Positions 15,236-24,117 of a stretch of DNA of 64,000 nucleotides are shown here, piece after piece. Numbering within the stretch: position 1 is the first letter of the stretch; each line of letters begins with the position of its first letter. The DNA is taken from assembly GCF_023822025.1 (NCBI RefSeq), contig NZ_CP082909.1, forward strand, positions 1,664,001 through 1,728,000, given 5' to 3'. This DNA is from Endozoicomonas sp. 4G (GTDB taxonomy: Bacteria > Pseudomonadota > Gammaproteobacteria > Pseudomonadales > Endozoicomonadaceae). The notes beneath the pieces were generated by a model. The model ran no database searches. It saw only the letters and a list, made by a program, of their open reading frames with translations, and was not told the DNA's origin. The position numbers and the translations under genes are program-made.

Positions 15236-18112
15236 TTGGAACCTCAAACAGTGAAAACCTTACTGTACTCCGACCTGCAACCCGAGAAGATCAAGGGTTT
15301 GCCTAAAACATTAAAAGCACTGGAAGAAGACGACTTCGTTCGAGCCGATGTCCGTAAAGTCGACCATAACCTCTACCGTGCCCGTTTGAACAAAAGCGAC
15401 CGACTGCTGTTCAGCCTGTACAGTTACGAAGGTTCCACTTACTGTCTGGTACTTGAACATATTCGCAACCACGCTTACGAAAAGTCTCGTTTCCTCAGCC
15501 GTGGTGCCGAGATTGACGAAGAGAAAATCCCGACGGTTGCAAGCTCCGAAGCTCTGACCATAGAACCCCTGCCTTATCTGAATAACAATAGTAGTCAATT
15601 TAACCTGCTGGATAAAATTATCTCCTTCGATACGAGTCAGAAGGAGATTTACCAGATGCCAGCGCCATTGGTGATTATTGGCAGCGCAGGCAGTGGCAAG
15701 ACCGCCCTGACCCTGGAGAAAATGAAACAGGCGGCAGGTGACGTACTCTATATCAGTCTGTCTTCATTCCTGGTTCAGAATTCCCGCAACCTTTACTACG
15801 CCAAAGGTTACGAAAATGAGTACCAGGAAGTCGACTTTCTCTCACTGAAAGAGTTTCTGGAAAGCCTGCAAGTACCTGCCGGCAAAGAAGTCTCCCTGAA
15901 AGACTTTGAAAACTGGTTTCGCCGCCAAAAAAGCCCGCTGCGTGACCCCCATAAAGTCTTCGAAGAATTCAGAGGCGTACTGACCAGCTCCTTCTCTGAA
16001 GCCTGGCTCAGCCGGGATGACTACCGACAGTTAGGCGTCAAACAATCCATCTTCAATGAAGAAGAACGTGCCTCTGTTTACGATCTGTTTGAGCGTTACC
16101 TGGCCTGGATGGAGAAAGAGGGATTCTACGACAGCAATATCGTCAGCTACCAATACCAGTCTCTGGCAAAGCCGCAGTACGACTTTATCGTTATCGATGA
16201 AGTACAGGATATTACCAACGTCCAGCTGTACCTGATTCTGAAAACCTTGCGAAATGCCGGGCAATTTCTGCTGTGCGGTGATTCCAACCAGATCGTGCAC
16301 CCCAACTTTTTCTCCTGGGACAAGGTAAAAAGCCTGTTTTTCAATGAGCAGAAACTCTCGGGTGGCAGTGAAATCATCCGGGTACTGCAAACCAACTACC
16401 GCAACTCGGCAGTAGTGACAGCCATTGCCAACCGTATCCTGAAACTGAAACAGGCGCGCTTTGGTTCCATTGATAAAGAGAGCAACTACCTGGTTCAGAG
16501 TATTGGCGGCAAAGACGGCACCTTGCAGGTACTCAAAGACACCGATGCCGTCAAGCGGGACCTTAACGCCAAAACCGCGCTGTCCACCCGCTTTGCCGTG
16601 CTGGTCATGCACCCTGAACAGAAGCCCCTGGCCAGTCGCTGGTTTAAAACACCCCTGGTTTTCTCAGTTCAGGAAGCCAAAGGACTGGAATACGACAATA
16701 TTATTCTTTTCAATTTTGTCCAGGATGAAGAGAAAGCGTTCCGGGAAATTGCCGCAGGCATTGACCCCAAACAGTTAGAAGGCGACAGCCTCAACTACGC
16801 ACGCAGCAAAGATAAACGGGACAAATCCCTCGAAGTCTACAAGTTCTACATCAATGCCCTGTACGTGGCCATGACCCGTGCCGTCAACAACCTGTACCTT
16901 ATCGAAGGAAACCTTAAGCACCCGCTGCTGAAGCTGTTGGACCTGGAGAACTTCTCTGGAGAATTGACCCTCGACAAGCAGGACTCTTCTCTCGAAGACT
17001 GGCAAAAAGAAGCCCACAAACTGGAATTGCAAGGTAAACAGGATCAGGCTGACGATATACGCAGTCGTATATTGCAAGAAAAACCAGTGCCCTGGCCAGT
17101 ATACGACAGAGAAGCGTTTACTAAACTCTGTGAGCAAGGGTTCGAAGGCAGTGGCAACAAGAAAAAGCGAATACTGGCCCTTGAATACGCCATGCTCTAC
17201 CATCACCAACCCACTTTGAATGCGCTGCAAGAACAAAACTTCAGGGCGGCTTTTGGTGATGAGGGTAAAAGCCTGAGCCAGCTGTATCGCAAGCACTACA
17301 TGCTGTACACATTAAAAAACCCCGGAGGCGTGCTTCGCGATACAGAAAAATACGGCATCAACCACCGGACAATATTTAACCTGACCCCACTGATGGTCGC
17401 CGCCAAAACCGGCAACACCGAATTAGTAGACACCCTGATAGAACGGGGTGCCGAAGCCAGCCTGACCGGCTCCAACGGACTCAATGCCCTGCAAATGGCA
17501 CTGGAGACAGCCACCGTTGATCCGACCTACAGCAGCAAAAAACTGCCTTCTATCTACGAACGACTCCAGCCCGACACCATGGCGATACAGGCAGAAGGCC
17601 GGTTAATCAAGCTGGATAAAAAGCTGATGGGGCTGTTTCTCTTTAACCTGATGTGTGCCCTGTTTTATCGCAAGCTGGGAGACCGACTCCCACGGTGGGA
17701 AGGCTTTACAGCTCAAGACTTAACGACGCTGGTTCAGGAACTACCCGACAGCGTATTGCCAGAGCGCAGAAAAAAACAAACCTATATCAGTGGTATTTTG
17801 TCGACTAACGAAGTTGACCGCGATCATCGTTATAACCGCAAACTGTTCAAACGCATACGCAGAGGTCACTACATTCTCAACCCGAACCTCAAGCTCCGCT
17901 TCACGATCAAGCAAGAAGAGACCTGGGTAGGCATCTACGACCTGCTCCAGCTGGATGACCTTGATGTGAATTACACAGCGATGTTGGGGGGAGACCAGGA
18001 ACACCAGAAACTCATGCGGGAATTTTATCAGCAGCGCTTTGGCAGTCGGCTGAAAGAATCGGTGGCAGGTATAAAAGCGATGGTTGAGAGTGGGCCCAGT
18101 GTGATTGACTGA
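15236..18112 (+). CDS. UvrD/Rep-like helicase with RelE-like N-terminus and ankyrin repeats
   Basis: A 958-residue protein starting at TTG 15236, or at GTG 15251 with GGAA upstream. Residues ~30-90 (VRKVDHNLYRARL...LVLEHIRNHAYEKSRFL) resemble the RelE/ParE fold. A superfamily 1 helicase core follows: Walker A GSAGSGKT (149-156), Walker B IVIDEVQD, a YRNS motif, VQEAKGLEYDNIILFNF and VAMTRAVNNLYLIEG. Ankyrin-like repeats (TPLMVAAKTGNTELVDTLIERGA; GLNALQMALETA) lie around residues 710-765, and a C-terminal ~180 residues are unassigned. It sits directly behind an ops element and before a HEPN/MNT gene array. A role in defence or DNA metabolism is inferred, not shown. Confidence 0.75.
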   Translation: MEPQTVKTLLYSDLQPEKIKGLPKTLKALEEDDFVRADVRKVDHNLYRARLNKSDRLLFSLYSYEGSTYCLVLEHIRNHAYEKSRFLSRGAEIDEEKIPTVASSEALTIEPLPYLNNNSSQFNLLDKIISFDTSQKEIYQMPAPLVIIGSAGSGKTALTLEKMKQAAGDVLYISLSSFLVQNSRNLYYAKGYENEYQEVDFLSLKEFLESLQVPAGKEVSLKDFENWFRRQKSPLRDPHKVFEEFRGVLTSSFSEAWLSRDDYRQLGVKQSIFNEEERASVYDLFERYLAWMEKEGFYDSNIVSYQYQSLAKPQYDFIVIDEVQDITNVQLYLILKTLRNAGQFLLCGDSNQIVHPNFFSWDKVKSLFFNEQKLSGGSEIIRVLQTNYRNSAVVTAIANRILKLKQARFGSIDKESNYLVQSIGGKDGTLQVLKDTDAVKRDLNAKTALSTRFAVLVMHPEQKPLASRWFKTPLVFSVQEAKGLEYDNIILFNFVQDEEKAFREIAAGIDPKQLEGDSLNYARSKDKRDKSLEVYKFYINALYVAMTRAVNNLYLIEGNLKHPLLKLLDLENFSGELTLDKQDSSLEDWQKEAHKLELQGKQDQADDIRSRILQEKPVPWPVYDREAFTKLCEQGFEGSGNKKKRILALEYAMLYHHQPTLNALQEQNFRAAFGDEGKSLSQLYRKHYMLYTLKNPGGVLRDTEKYGINHRTIFNLTPLMVAAKTGNTELVDTLIERGAEASLTGSNGLNALQMALETATVDPTYSSKKLPSIYERLQPDTMAIQAEGRLIKLDKKLMGLFLFNLMCALFYRKLGDRLPRWEGFTAQDLTTLVQELPDSVLPERRKKQTYISGILSTNEVDRDHRYNRKLFKRIRRGHYILNPNLKLRFTIKQEETWVGIYDLLQLDDLDVNYTAMLGGDQEHQKLMREFYQQRFGSRLKESVAGIKAMVESGPSVID

Positions 18113-18141
18113 AATGTAACGTCTATCCCCACTCCCACTCG

Positions 18142-18162
18142 TTCCCACGCTCCGCGTGGGAA
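18142..18162. repeat. REP-like palindrome
   Basis: TTCCCACGC TCC GCGTGGGAA, followed by TGCATACC, is the same element that heads the repeats at 8784 and 11959. It follows the helicase stop by about 30 bases and may form an RNA hairpin ending that transcript. Confidence 0.7.
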
Positions 18163-18285
18163 TGCATACCTCCCCTGAAAGGCGGACTCTACAGCGCTAG
18201 GAGCCTGACCGAGAATAGCGCCCGTAGCGAGGACGGCAGAAGTTACGCTGCCTAAACCATTACCGATAGAGCTAGTATCAAACCA

Positions 18286-18690
18286 ATGGAACCACTGCAC
18301 AAGGCAGTCATCATATCATTTCTCAGGCGAGCTTATGGTGACTTGTTACAAGGTATACTGCTCTTTGGGAGCCATGCCAACGGCACAGCCAATAAAGAAA
18401 GTGACATAGACCTGGGTATTTTGATTGATGGTATGGCTGACCCGGTTGAACTATGGGAAAACGCCCAGACACTAGCCAGCCAGGTGAATACCAATATCGA
18501 CTTGGTAGATTTACGCGCAGCAACCACTGTACTACAGCATGAAGTGATCAATACAGGAATCTGGCTGTGGCAGCAAGATACCGTAACCTGTGACTTATTC
18601 GAACTCCAGGTTATGTCGCTGTACCAGCAACTACAATACGATAGACGGGAAATCCTGAACGACTTACAAAGAAGGCTGCACAATGAATGA
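18286..18690 (+). CDS. mntA: MntA-like nucleotidyltransferase antitoxin
   Basis: 134 residues of the minimal nucleotidyltransferase family. LFGSHANG (G28-S29) and SDIDLGI (D40-x-D42) form the GS...DxD metal and nucleotide site. In the Shewanella MntA-HepT system this antitoxin AMPylates a tyrosine of the HEPN toxin to neutralise it. The gene overlaps the HEPN gene by eight bases, consistent with coupled translation. Confidence 0.88.
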   Translation: MEPLHKAVIISFLRRAYGDLLQGILLFGSHANGTANKESDIDLGILIDGMADPVELWENAQTLASQVNTNIDLVDLRAATTVLQHEVINTGIWLWQQDTVTCDLFELQVMSLYQQLQYDRREILNDLQRRLHNE

Positions 18691-19105
18691 CATTATTCTT
18701 AACAAATACTCAATCATTCAGCGTTGTATTGCCCGTATTAACGAAGAATACAAAGGTCATGAGTCTGAACTGTGCACAAATTACACTCAGCAGGATTCTA
18801 TAATTCTGAATATTCAGAGAGCTTGCCAGGCTGCCCAGGATATGGCGAACTACGTTATCAAACTGAAAAAATTGGGAATCCCCCAGAATGCCAGAGAATC
18901 TTTCCAGCTACTAAACGATCATGGACTGGTATCAGCCCCACTCACAATCAGTATGATAAAAATGGTTGGGTTCAGGAATATAGCGGTCCACGAGTACCAA
19001 AAATTGAACATAGCTATTCTTAAATCTGTTATAGAAAAGCATGTTGATGAAATTAACTGGTTCGCAGAAGAAGTTATGCGCAGCTTTAATAATGATGGAC
19101 AATGA
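18683..19105 (+). CDS. hepT: HepT-like HEPN ribonuclease toxin
   Basis: 140 residues of the DUF86/HepT family. RNIAVHEY at residues 98-105 is the complete Rx4HxY signature, with R98 and H103 as the RNase residues and Y105 as the expected AMPylation target. Together with the overlapping upstream MntA it forms a type VII toxin-antitoxin pair. Confidence 0.88.
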   Translation: MNDIILNKYSIIQRCIARINEEYKGHESELCTNYTQQDSIILNIQRACQAAQDMANYVIKLKKLGIPQNARESFQLLNDHGLVSAPLTISMIKMVGFRNIAVHEYQKLNIAILKSVIEKHVDEINWFAEEVMRSFNNDGQ

Positions 19106-19292
19106 AAGACCTGAACCCGCAGGGAAAAAACATGAAACCCCCTGAAATTATTGACCTGTAGCTGAAGTCCTTGCTGGGCAGTCACTTTCATGATTTTGCC
19201 GTGTCAGTGACCCACGCCGAACTTCGAAAGTCGGCCACAAGCTAACAGACATCCTTTCAAAGCTGTGAAGAAAATACGACAGGTCAATACCA

Positions 19293-19616
19293 TTGAGAAT
19301 CACAAACGAACATGCAGGCCATATTTGCAACGTGCTTCAGCATCACTTTGGTGCCAAAACTGATATCTGGCTCTTCGGCTCCAGAGTTGATGATAATCAG
19401 CGTGGCGGTGATATAGATCTCTACATAGAAACCGACCTGCAAAGCCCAGAAGCGGTTATTGATGCTAAACTCCACAGTCTGGTGGACATCAAACAGCACA
19501 TCGGTGACCAGAAAATTGACCTGGTCATTTATCGACGGGGAAAACGCCGGGAAGCGATTCACCATGAAGCCAGAAATACCGGGATTCAATTGAATGGCAA
19601 CAGAGCTCTGGGGTAA
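19293..19616 (+). CDS. Second minimal nucleotidyltransferase (MNT)
   Basis: 107 residues with LFGSRVDD (G29-S30) and GGDIDLYIE (D40-x-D42), the same catalytic layout as MntA but a different subfamily. The 190-bp gap before it contains only short stop-interrupted frames. A HEPN-type gene starts four bases after its stop, so they form a second MNT/HEPN unit. Confidence 0.82.
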   Translation: MRITNEHAGHICNVLQHHFGAKTDIWLFGSRVDDNQRGGDIDLYIETDLQSPEAVIDAKLHSLVDIKQHIGDQKIDLVIYRRGKRREAIHHEARNTGIQLNGNRALG

Positions 19617-19619
19617 TGA

Positions 19620-20126
19620 ATGAGTAGCAAACGACAAATTGCAGACGTTATCGGGCGCACCCTCTTGATTTGTGACCGTCATGCTTTGCGCCTTGAATGG
19701 GTGATGGCCGAAGTGAAAAGCCTGTTTCCATTGAATGCCAAAGCGTTCGAAAACCTTGCTCCGGCTGAAGTGGCGTACATGGATCAATTTGCCACCCGGT
19801 TCAGTAAATTACAGGATGCAATGGGAGCAAAACTCTTTCCTCAGGTGTTGGATTTGGTGGGAGAGCAGGGGGCGTTAAACACCTTTATCGACAAGCTCAA
19901 CCGGCTGGAAAAAATAGAAGCGATTGACAATGCAGCCCAATGGCTTTTATTTCGTGAGATGCGCAATGCTTTTGCCCATGATTACCCGGAAGACAGTGAG
20001 CTCACCGCCAAGACGTTGAACCGGGCCATGCCGCTGGCTGGCGAGTTGTTAACGGTCTACCGTAATATTCGGGGTTTTGCCTTGCGTTATGGTGCTGTTT
20101 TGCCGGGGGAGTGCAACGATGGCTGA
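19620..20126 (+). CDS. HEPN-domain protein, partner of the preceding MNT
   Basis: 168 residues, mostly helical, with REMRNAFAHDY carrying R115-x4-H120-x-Y122, a full HEPN RNase signature. It is paralogous to the gene at 20589. The next gene starts inside its 3' end (20119), giving a compact MNT-HEPN-HEPN operon. Toxin activity is inferred from the motif. Confidence 0.78.
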   Translation: MSSKRQIADVIGRTLLICDRHALRLEWVMAEVKSLFPLNAKAFENLAPAEVAYMDQFATRFSKLQDAMGAKLFPQVLDLVGEQGALNTFIDKLNRLEKIEAIDNAAQWLLFREMRNAFAHDYPEDSELTAKTLNRAMPLAGELLTVYRNIRGFALRYGAVLPGECNDG

Positions 20127-20550
20127 CGACATCAAAATCGACTGCGGAAAGTTTAAACAGTCATTAACGCTGCTGGAATCTCAATACCATCATCAGCAGA
20201 CACTTGATCACGCATTACCCAACTGGATTCAAGAGGCAGTATCGGAATCTGTTACCCGGCGATTTGGAAACTGTTATGACTGTCTGTGGAAAGTGCTAAA
20301 GCACTATTTAAAAATCAGTCTTGGGTTACCTGATGTACCTAACAGTCCGAAACCGCTATTTCGGATTGCCAATGAAAACAGACTGCTGCCGTCGGATATT
20401 TCGCAATGGTTGATCTATGCGGATAGCCGTATTGATCCTTCCCATAATTATGATGGCAATAAAACAAAGGCAGCACTCGATTTAATGGATGCTTTTGTAA
20501 GAGATGCGATTGCCTTATACGAGACCATAAGTGGGGAACGCTGGCTCTGA
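20119..20550 (+). CDS. HI0074-like nucleotidyltransferase-substrate-binding (HEPN-fold) protein
   Basis: 143 residues from ATG 20119, which overlaps the previous stop by eight bases; an upstream in-frame start would run into that gene. The four-helix HI0074 pattern is visible (FGNCYDCLWKVLKHYL...SQWLIYADSRIDPSHNYD), with R104-x4-H109. HI0074 normally pairs with the MNT protein HI0073, so the MNT at 19293 may serve both this protein and the HEPN at 19620. Confidence 0.75.
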   Translation: MADDIKIDCGKFKQSLTLLESQYHHQQTLDHALPNWIQEAVSESVTRRFGNCYDCLWKVLKHYLKISLGLPDVPNSPKPLFRIANENRLLPSDISQWLIYADSRIDPSHNYDGNKTKAALDLMDAFVRDAIALYETISGERWL

Positions 20551-20588
20551 ACTATTCCACCGACCATCCTCCGGCACCATTCAAAGCT

Positions 20589-21083
20589 ATGAACAAAAAA
20601 CGACAGCTAGCGATAAAAGAAGACCAGCTGTTGCTCTTGCGGCAGCAGCTGGACAGCATGAGCCAGATGGAAGAGTTGCTGAAATGGTCTTTGGCTCGCT
20701 GTCAGGCTGTAACTGTTGAGAAGGGAAATACGCCAGAACTTGAAGATCTGGACAAGTTTGAAGCCCTTACCGCTCGTTTTGTTCGCTTTAACGATTTCTT
20801 GTTACTAAAAATATTCCGTCTGGTCGATGTTATAGATCTCGAAGACGAGGGCTCGAACCGCGATAGAATCAACCGGGCTGAGAAGAAAGGTTTGATTGAT
20901 AGTGCCAGTGAATTTATAGAAATTCGTGAATTGAGGAATAGTATTGGTGATGAATACCAGACAGTGGCATTGGATCTGATTTTCTCCAGGGTTCTTGAAT
21001 TTGCGCCTGTGTTGCTTGGTGTTGCTGACAAGGTTAGGTGGTATTGTTCGCAGTATAGTGGTGAACTGCATATTGGATTATAA
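20589..21083 (+). CDS. Degenerate HEPN-like protein lacking the catalytic histidine
   Basis: 164 residues, clearly related to the 19620 product across the HEPN core (ARFVRFNDFLLLKIFRLVD; FIEIRELRN). At the catalytic position it reads R116-NSIG-D121-E-Y123, with aspartate in place of histidine, so RNase activity is not expected. It might titrate or regulate the active paralogs. It is the last gene of the HEPN/MNT run; ~160 bp of AT-rich spacer follows before the flippase gene. Confidence 0.65.
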   Translation: MNKKRQLAIKEDQLLLLRQQLDSMSQMEELLKWSLARCQAVTVEKGNTPELEDLDKFEALTARFVRFNDFLLLKIFRLVDVIDLEDEGSNRDRINRAEKKGLIDSASEFIEIRELRNSIGDEYQTVALDLIFSRVLEFAPVLLGVADKVRWYCSQYSGELHIGL

Positions 21084-21242
21084 ACTTACAATGGGATTTT
21101 TTTAGGTGACTATTAGTAGCACCCATAATGAATAGGCTAAATTTTAATCAAAAAGTTTTGGCTGCTGCCTGCTAAATCCGATTACTAGTGGGTTTTCGGG
21201 TAGGCACTAAATAAGCCTGACATCTCAGCACTGAAATTTCTA

Positions 21243-22751
21243 TTGAAATATATGATAAAGTCAATTCTAATTTCCTCAATGATATTAAATATTGGTATTC
21301 TGCTTGGGAGAATCACAGGGTTTATTAGAGAGAGTATTGTTGCTTCTATTTACGGTATAAGTAGTCAAGCTGACACAGTAATCTTAATGCTGAGTGTTCC
21401 AGATATTTTGGTTAATATTCTCATGGGAGGTGCGTTAGGAGCTGTTCTAATACCAGAGTTTAATAGAAATCCTGAATATGCACGAAGGCTGGTCTATCAG
21501 GCTATAGTAGTTTTCGGTATTTTGTTTTTGTTGCTGGCAATCTTAATATATTTCAAGATGGAATGGCTAATATCCATTTTTGCTCCTGGGTTTGGCTATG
21601 ATGAATTTGAAAGAACTGTAGAAGCTGTTGGCTATGTTATCTGGTTGTTACCGTTAACGGTTATAGCTGGGGTTACTACGGCATTTCTACAATCACGAAA
21701 CCAATATATGATTCCAGCAATGGGAACATTAATAATAAATGTATCAATTATCTTCGGGTTGTGGGTTATTAGGCAGGTTGGAGGTGGTGTGTATGTATTA
21801 TCTGCTTCCGTCCTCTTTGGCGGAATATTAAGATTTGTTTCACAATTAGTAAAAATTGGTGATTTAAAATTCACGCCGTTAAAAAGTCTTAATTCTCTTC
21901 TTATAAACAAAAAGCTGTTTTTGCATTATCTTCAGGCTGTGGTATCCGGTAGCGCGATTCTACTATTTCCAGTTTTTGCAAGATCTCAGGCATCTTACTT
22001 GGATCCCGGCAGCTTGGCAGTTTTGAATTATTCAACGAAGTTGATTGAGTTTCCATTAGCTATAACTGTAACATTTCTTTCAGTTGTATTATTTCCAAAA
22101 CTCTCTAAAAGCTACTTTGAAAATCCAAGTGATCACTCAAAAATTGTTAAATATGGAGTGCAATTAACTTTGTTTTTGTCAGTAGCTGTTTCAAGCGCTC
22201 TAAGTTCAATAAGTGAGTCATATACTTCGGTTGTTTATGGTTATGGAAAGATTGATTCTACAAATATACAAGAAATTTCAGGCTTGACAGAGTGGGGTAT
22301 TTGGTTGTTGCCCTTGATGGGATTGTCTACATTTTTAACGGCTGTGTTTAACTCAAGGAATAATACGTTTACACCTCTTATTGTCAATGTATTTGGGCTG
22401 ATTTTATTTATTTTGATTTATAAGATAGGGCTCTATGGCTACGACTTGTACGCAATCATTTTCTCAATGCTTACAAGTAACCTTTTAATGGTTCTTTTTC
22501 TTTTTCTGTTTCTTCGGATAGAAGGTTTGAGCTGGCTGAATACAATGTTGGAAACCCGTTTCTCCTTTTTGCTTCTAATTTGTTCGCTATCAATATGTAT
22601 CATATGCGTTAAGATTCAAAGCTTTGACTTAAATAATTGGGTAAAAATATTTATATCTGCCTTGGTGTCTTCCTTACTTTTAGTTGCTGCGTTCTTGATG
22701 AGGAAGGAAGTAAGAGAACAATTAATGGTAAAGATGAAAAGAAATGATTGA
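21243..22751 (+). CDS. MurJ/MviN-like lipid-linked oligosaccharide flippase
   Basis: A 502-residue polytopic membrane protein of the MOP superfamily, with about 14 hydrophobic segments. The N-terminal ISSMILNIGILLGRITGFIRE resembles MurJ/MviN and some Wzx proteins. In this setting it most likely flips the undecaprenyl-linked polysaccharide repeat unit (a Wzx role) rather than lipid II. The start is TTG 21243 or ATG 21252; no strong ribosome site is seen. It is the first gene of the AT-rich cluster and overlaps the next gene by eight bases. Confidence 0.78.
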   Translation: MKYMIKSILISSMILNIGILLGRITGFIRESIVASIYGISSQADTVILMLSVPDILVNILMGGALGAVLIPEFNRNPEYARRLVYQAIVVFGILFLLLAILIYFKMEWLISIFAPGFGYDEFERTVEAVGYVIWLLPLTVIAGVTTAFLQSRNQYMIPAMGTLIINVSIIFGLWVIRQVGGGVYVLSASVLFGGILRFVSQLVKIGDLKFTPLKSLNSLLINKKLFLHYLQAVVSGSAILLFPVFARSQASYLDPGSLAVLNYSTKLIEFPLAITVTFLSVVLFPKLSKSYFENPSDHSKIVKYGVQLTLFLSVAVSSALSSISESYTSVVYGYGKIDSTNIQEISGLTEWGIWLLPLMGLSTFLTAVFNSRNNTFTPLIVNVFGLILFILIYKIGLYGYDLYAIIFSMLTSNLLMVLFLFLFLRIEGLSWLNTMLETRFSFLLLICSLSICIICVKIQSFDLNNWVKIFISALVSSLLLVAAFLMRKEVREQLMVKMKRND

Positions 22752-23577
22752 ATATATATTTATTACCAACAATCCAGAGCTTGCAGAATATGGTGAGCTT
22801 TGTGGTGTGGGGCGAATATTTGTAGACTTAGAAGTGATGGGGAAAAAAGAGCGACAAGGCCATCTGGACACCCTTATAAGTGAACATTCTTTAGAAGACG
22901 TGAGCAAAATTAAGGCAAAACTTCAAAGTATTCCGCTTATGGTGCGTGTAAACCCACTTCACAATGGGACGAAGCATGAAGTTGAGCAAGCGATTTCCGA
23001 AGGAGCTGACATGTTAATGCTCCCTATGTTCAGATCAGCAAAACAAGTACAGCAGTTTTCAAAATATGTCGATGGTCGGGTTGGAATTGTACTTCTTGTT
23101 GAAACACAGGCGGCAGCAGAGTCTCTGGAAGAGATTGTTAATGTTGACGGAGTATCCGAAATACATATTGGCCTGAATGATCTACACCTTGACATGCGTT
23201 TGAACTTTATGTTTGAACCATTAGCAAATGGTTTAGTTGATAAGATGGTTAAGATCATTAAAGAAGCAGGGCTGAAATTTGGCATAGGTGGAATTGCTCG
23301 AATGAGTGAGGGTATTGTGCCCGGTGAGTCTGTTCTAGCAGAACATGTAAGACTGGGGTCTAGTGCTGTCATACTTTCAAGAACATTTCATAGGCAGAGC
23401 GAAACAGTAGAAGAGCTAGAAAAAGTTGTAAATTTAAGAGGAGAAATTGAAAAGTTAAAAAATGAAGAAATACGATTGTCAATGAGAACGCAGGAGCAAG
23501 AAGAAATAGATCGTATGAAATTCAAGGAATTAGTTGATAGTTTTGTAGTAAGGAAAGTTTGTGAAACGTCTATTTGA
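22744..23577 (+). CDS. HpcH/HpaI-family aldolase or lyase
   Basis: 277 residues with the PEP-mutase-like TIM barrel of HpcH/HpaI and CitE proteins: FVDLEVMGKKERQ near the start, MVRVNP, GADMLMLPMF, VLLVETQAA with the metal-binding Glu, and EIHIGLNDL. The C-terminal ~45 residues are charged and helical. The family cleaves or forms C-C bonds using pyruvate or acyl-CoA. Here it is locked between flippase and sugar-transferase genes by short overlaps, so it probably makes or trims a precursor of the polysaccharide. The substrate is unknown. Confidence 0.7.
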   Translation: MIEYIFITNNPELAEYGELCGVGRIFVDLEVMGKKERQGHLDTLISEHSLEDVSKIKAKLQSIPLMVRVNPLHNGTKHEVEQAISEGADMLMLPMFRSAKQVQQFSKYVDGRVGIVLLVETQAAAESLEEIVNVDGVSEIHIGLNDLHLDMRLNFMFEPLANGLVDKMVKIIKEAGLKFGIGGIARMSEGIVPGESVLAEHVRLGSSAVILSRTFHRQSETVEELEKVVNLRGEIEKLKNEEIRLSMRTQEQEEIDRMKFKELVDSFVVRKVCETSI

Positions 23578-24115
23578 TATATTAGTTTCATTATTAGCAA
23601 TTATATGCTTTTTTCCCCTCTTTGTGGTTGTTGCAGTAGCAATAAAATTAGATTCAAAAGGTAGTGTATTATTTACGCAAGCTCGCATAGGTCTTCATGG
23701 TAAAACTTTCTCTATTTATAAGTTCAGAAGCATGGTTTCAGATGCGACAGAAAAAGGACCGTACTTTACTGTCGGCAACGATAGTCGCATTACACGAGTT
23801 GGCTCATTTATTAGGAAAACAAGTATTGATGAGCTACCACAGCTAATCAATGTTTTGCAGGGTAGCATGAGTATTGTTGGTCCTCGACCTAATGTTCCAG
23901 AACAAAAAAAAGAATATACACAAGCTCAGTGGCAACTACGCAATTCTGTAAAGCCTGGTATTACAGGTCTGGCTCAGGCTACGCTACGATCGGAAGCTAC
24001 ACCTGAACAACGAACAGAACTTGATCTTGAGTATGCCAAGAAGATGTCAATGATTACGGATTTCAAGATTATTTTAATGACCATTAAGCAAGTACTGTCT
24101 AAAGGTGGTAACTGA
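23561..24115 (+). CDS. Initiating undecaprenyl-phosphate sugar-phosphate transferase
   Basis: 184 residues, matching the short monotopic PglC/WcaJ-C-terminal type: one N-terminal hydrophobic hairpin, then [48 protein letters not shown] and KPGITGLAQ. These enzymes attach the first sugar-1-phosphate to undecaprenyl phosphate at the inner membrane. The start is GTG 23561, overlapping the upstream gene by 17 bases. The next gene begins two bases after its stop. Confidence 0.9.
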   Translation: MKRLFDILVSLLAIICFFPLFVVVAVAIKLDSKGSVLFTQARIGLHGKTFSIYKFRSMVSDATEKGPYFTVGNDSRITRVGSFIRKTSIDELPQLINVLQGSMSIVGPRPNVPEQKKEYTQAQWQLRNSVKPGITGLAQATLRSEATPEQRTELDLEYAKKMSMITDFKIILMTIKQVLSKGGN

Positions 24116-24117
24116 GT

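Noticed and set aside
19108-19292. Possible pseudogene between the two MNT units
   Set aside because: Short stop-broken frames with no clear match to any neighbour; insufficient evidence.
20531-20719. Short frame overlapping two HEPN genes
   Set aside because: It is out of frame with both well-supported genes and has no family resemblance.
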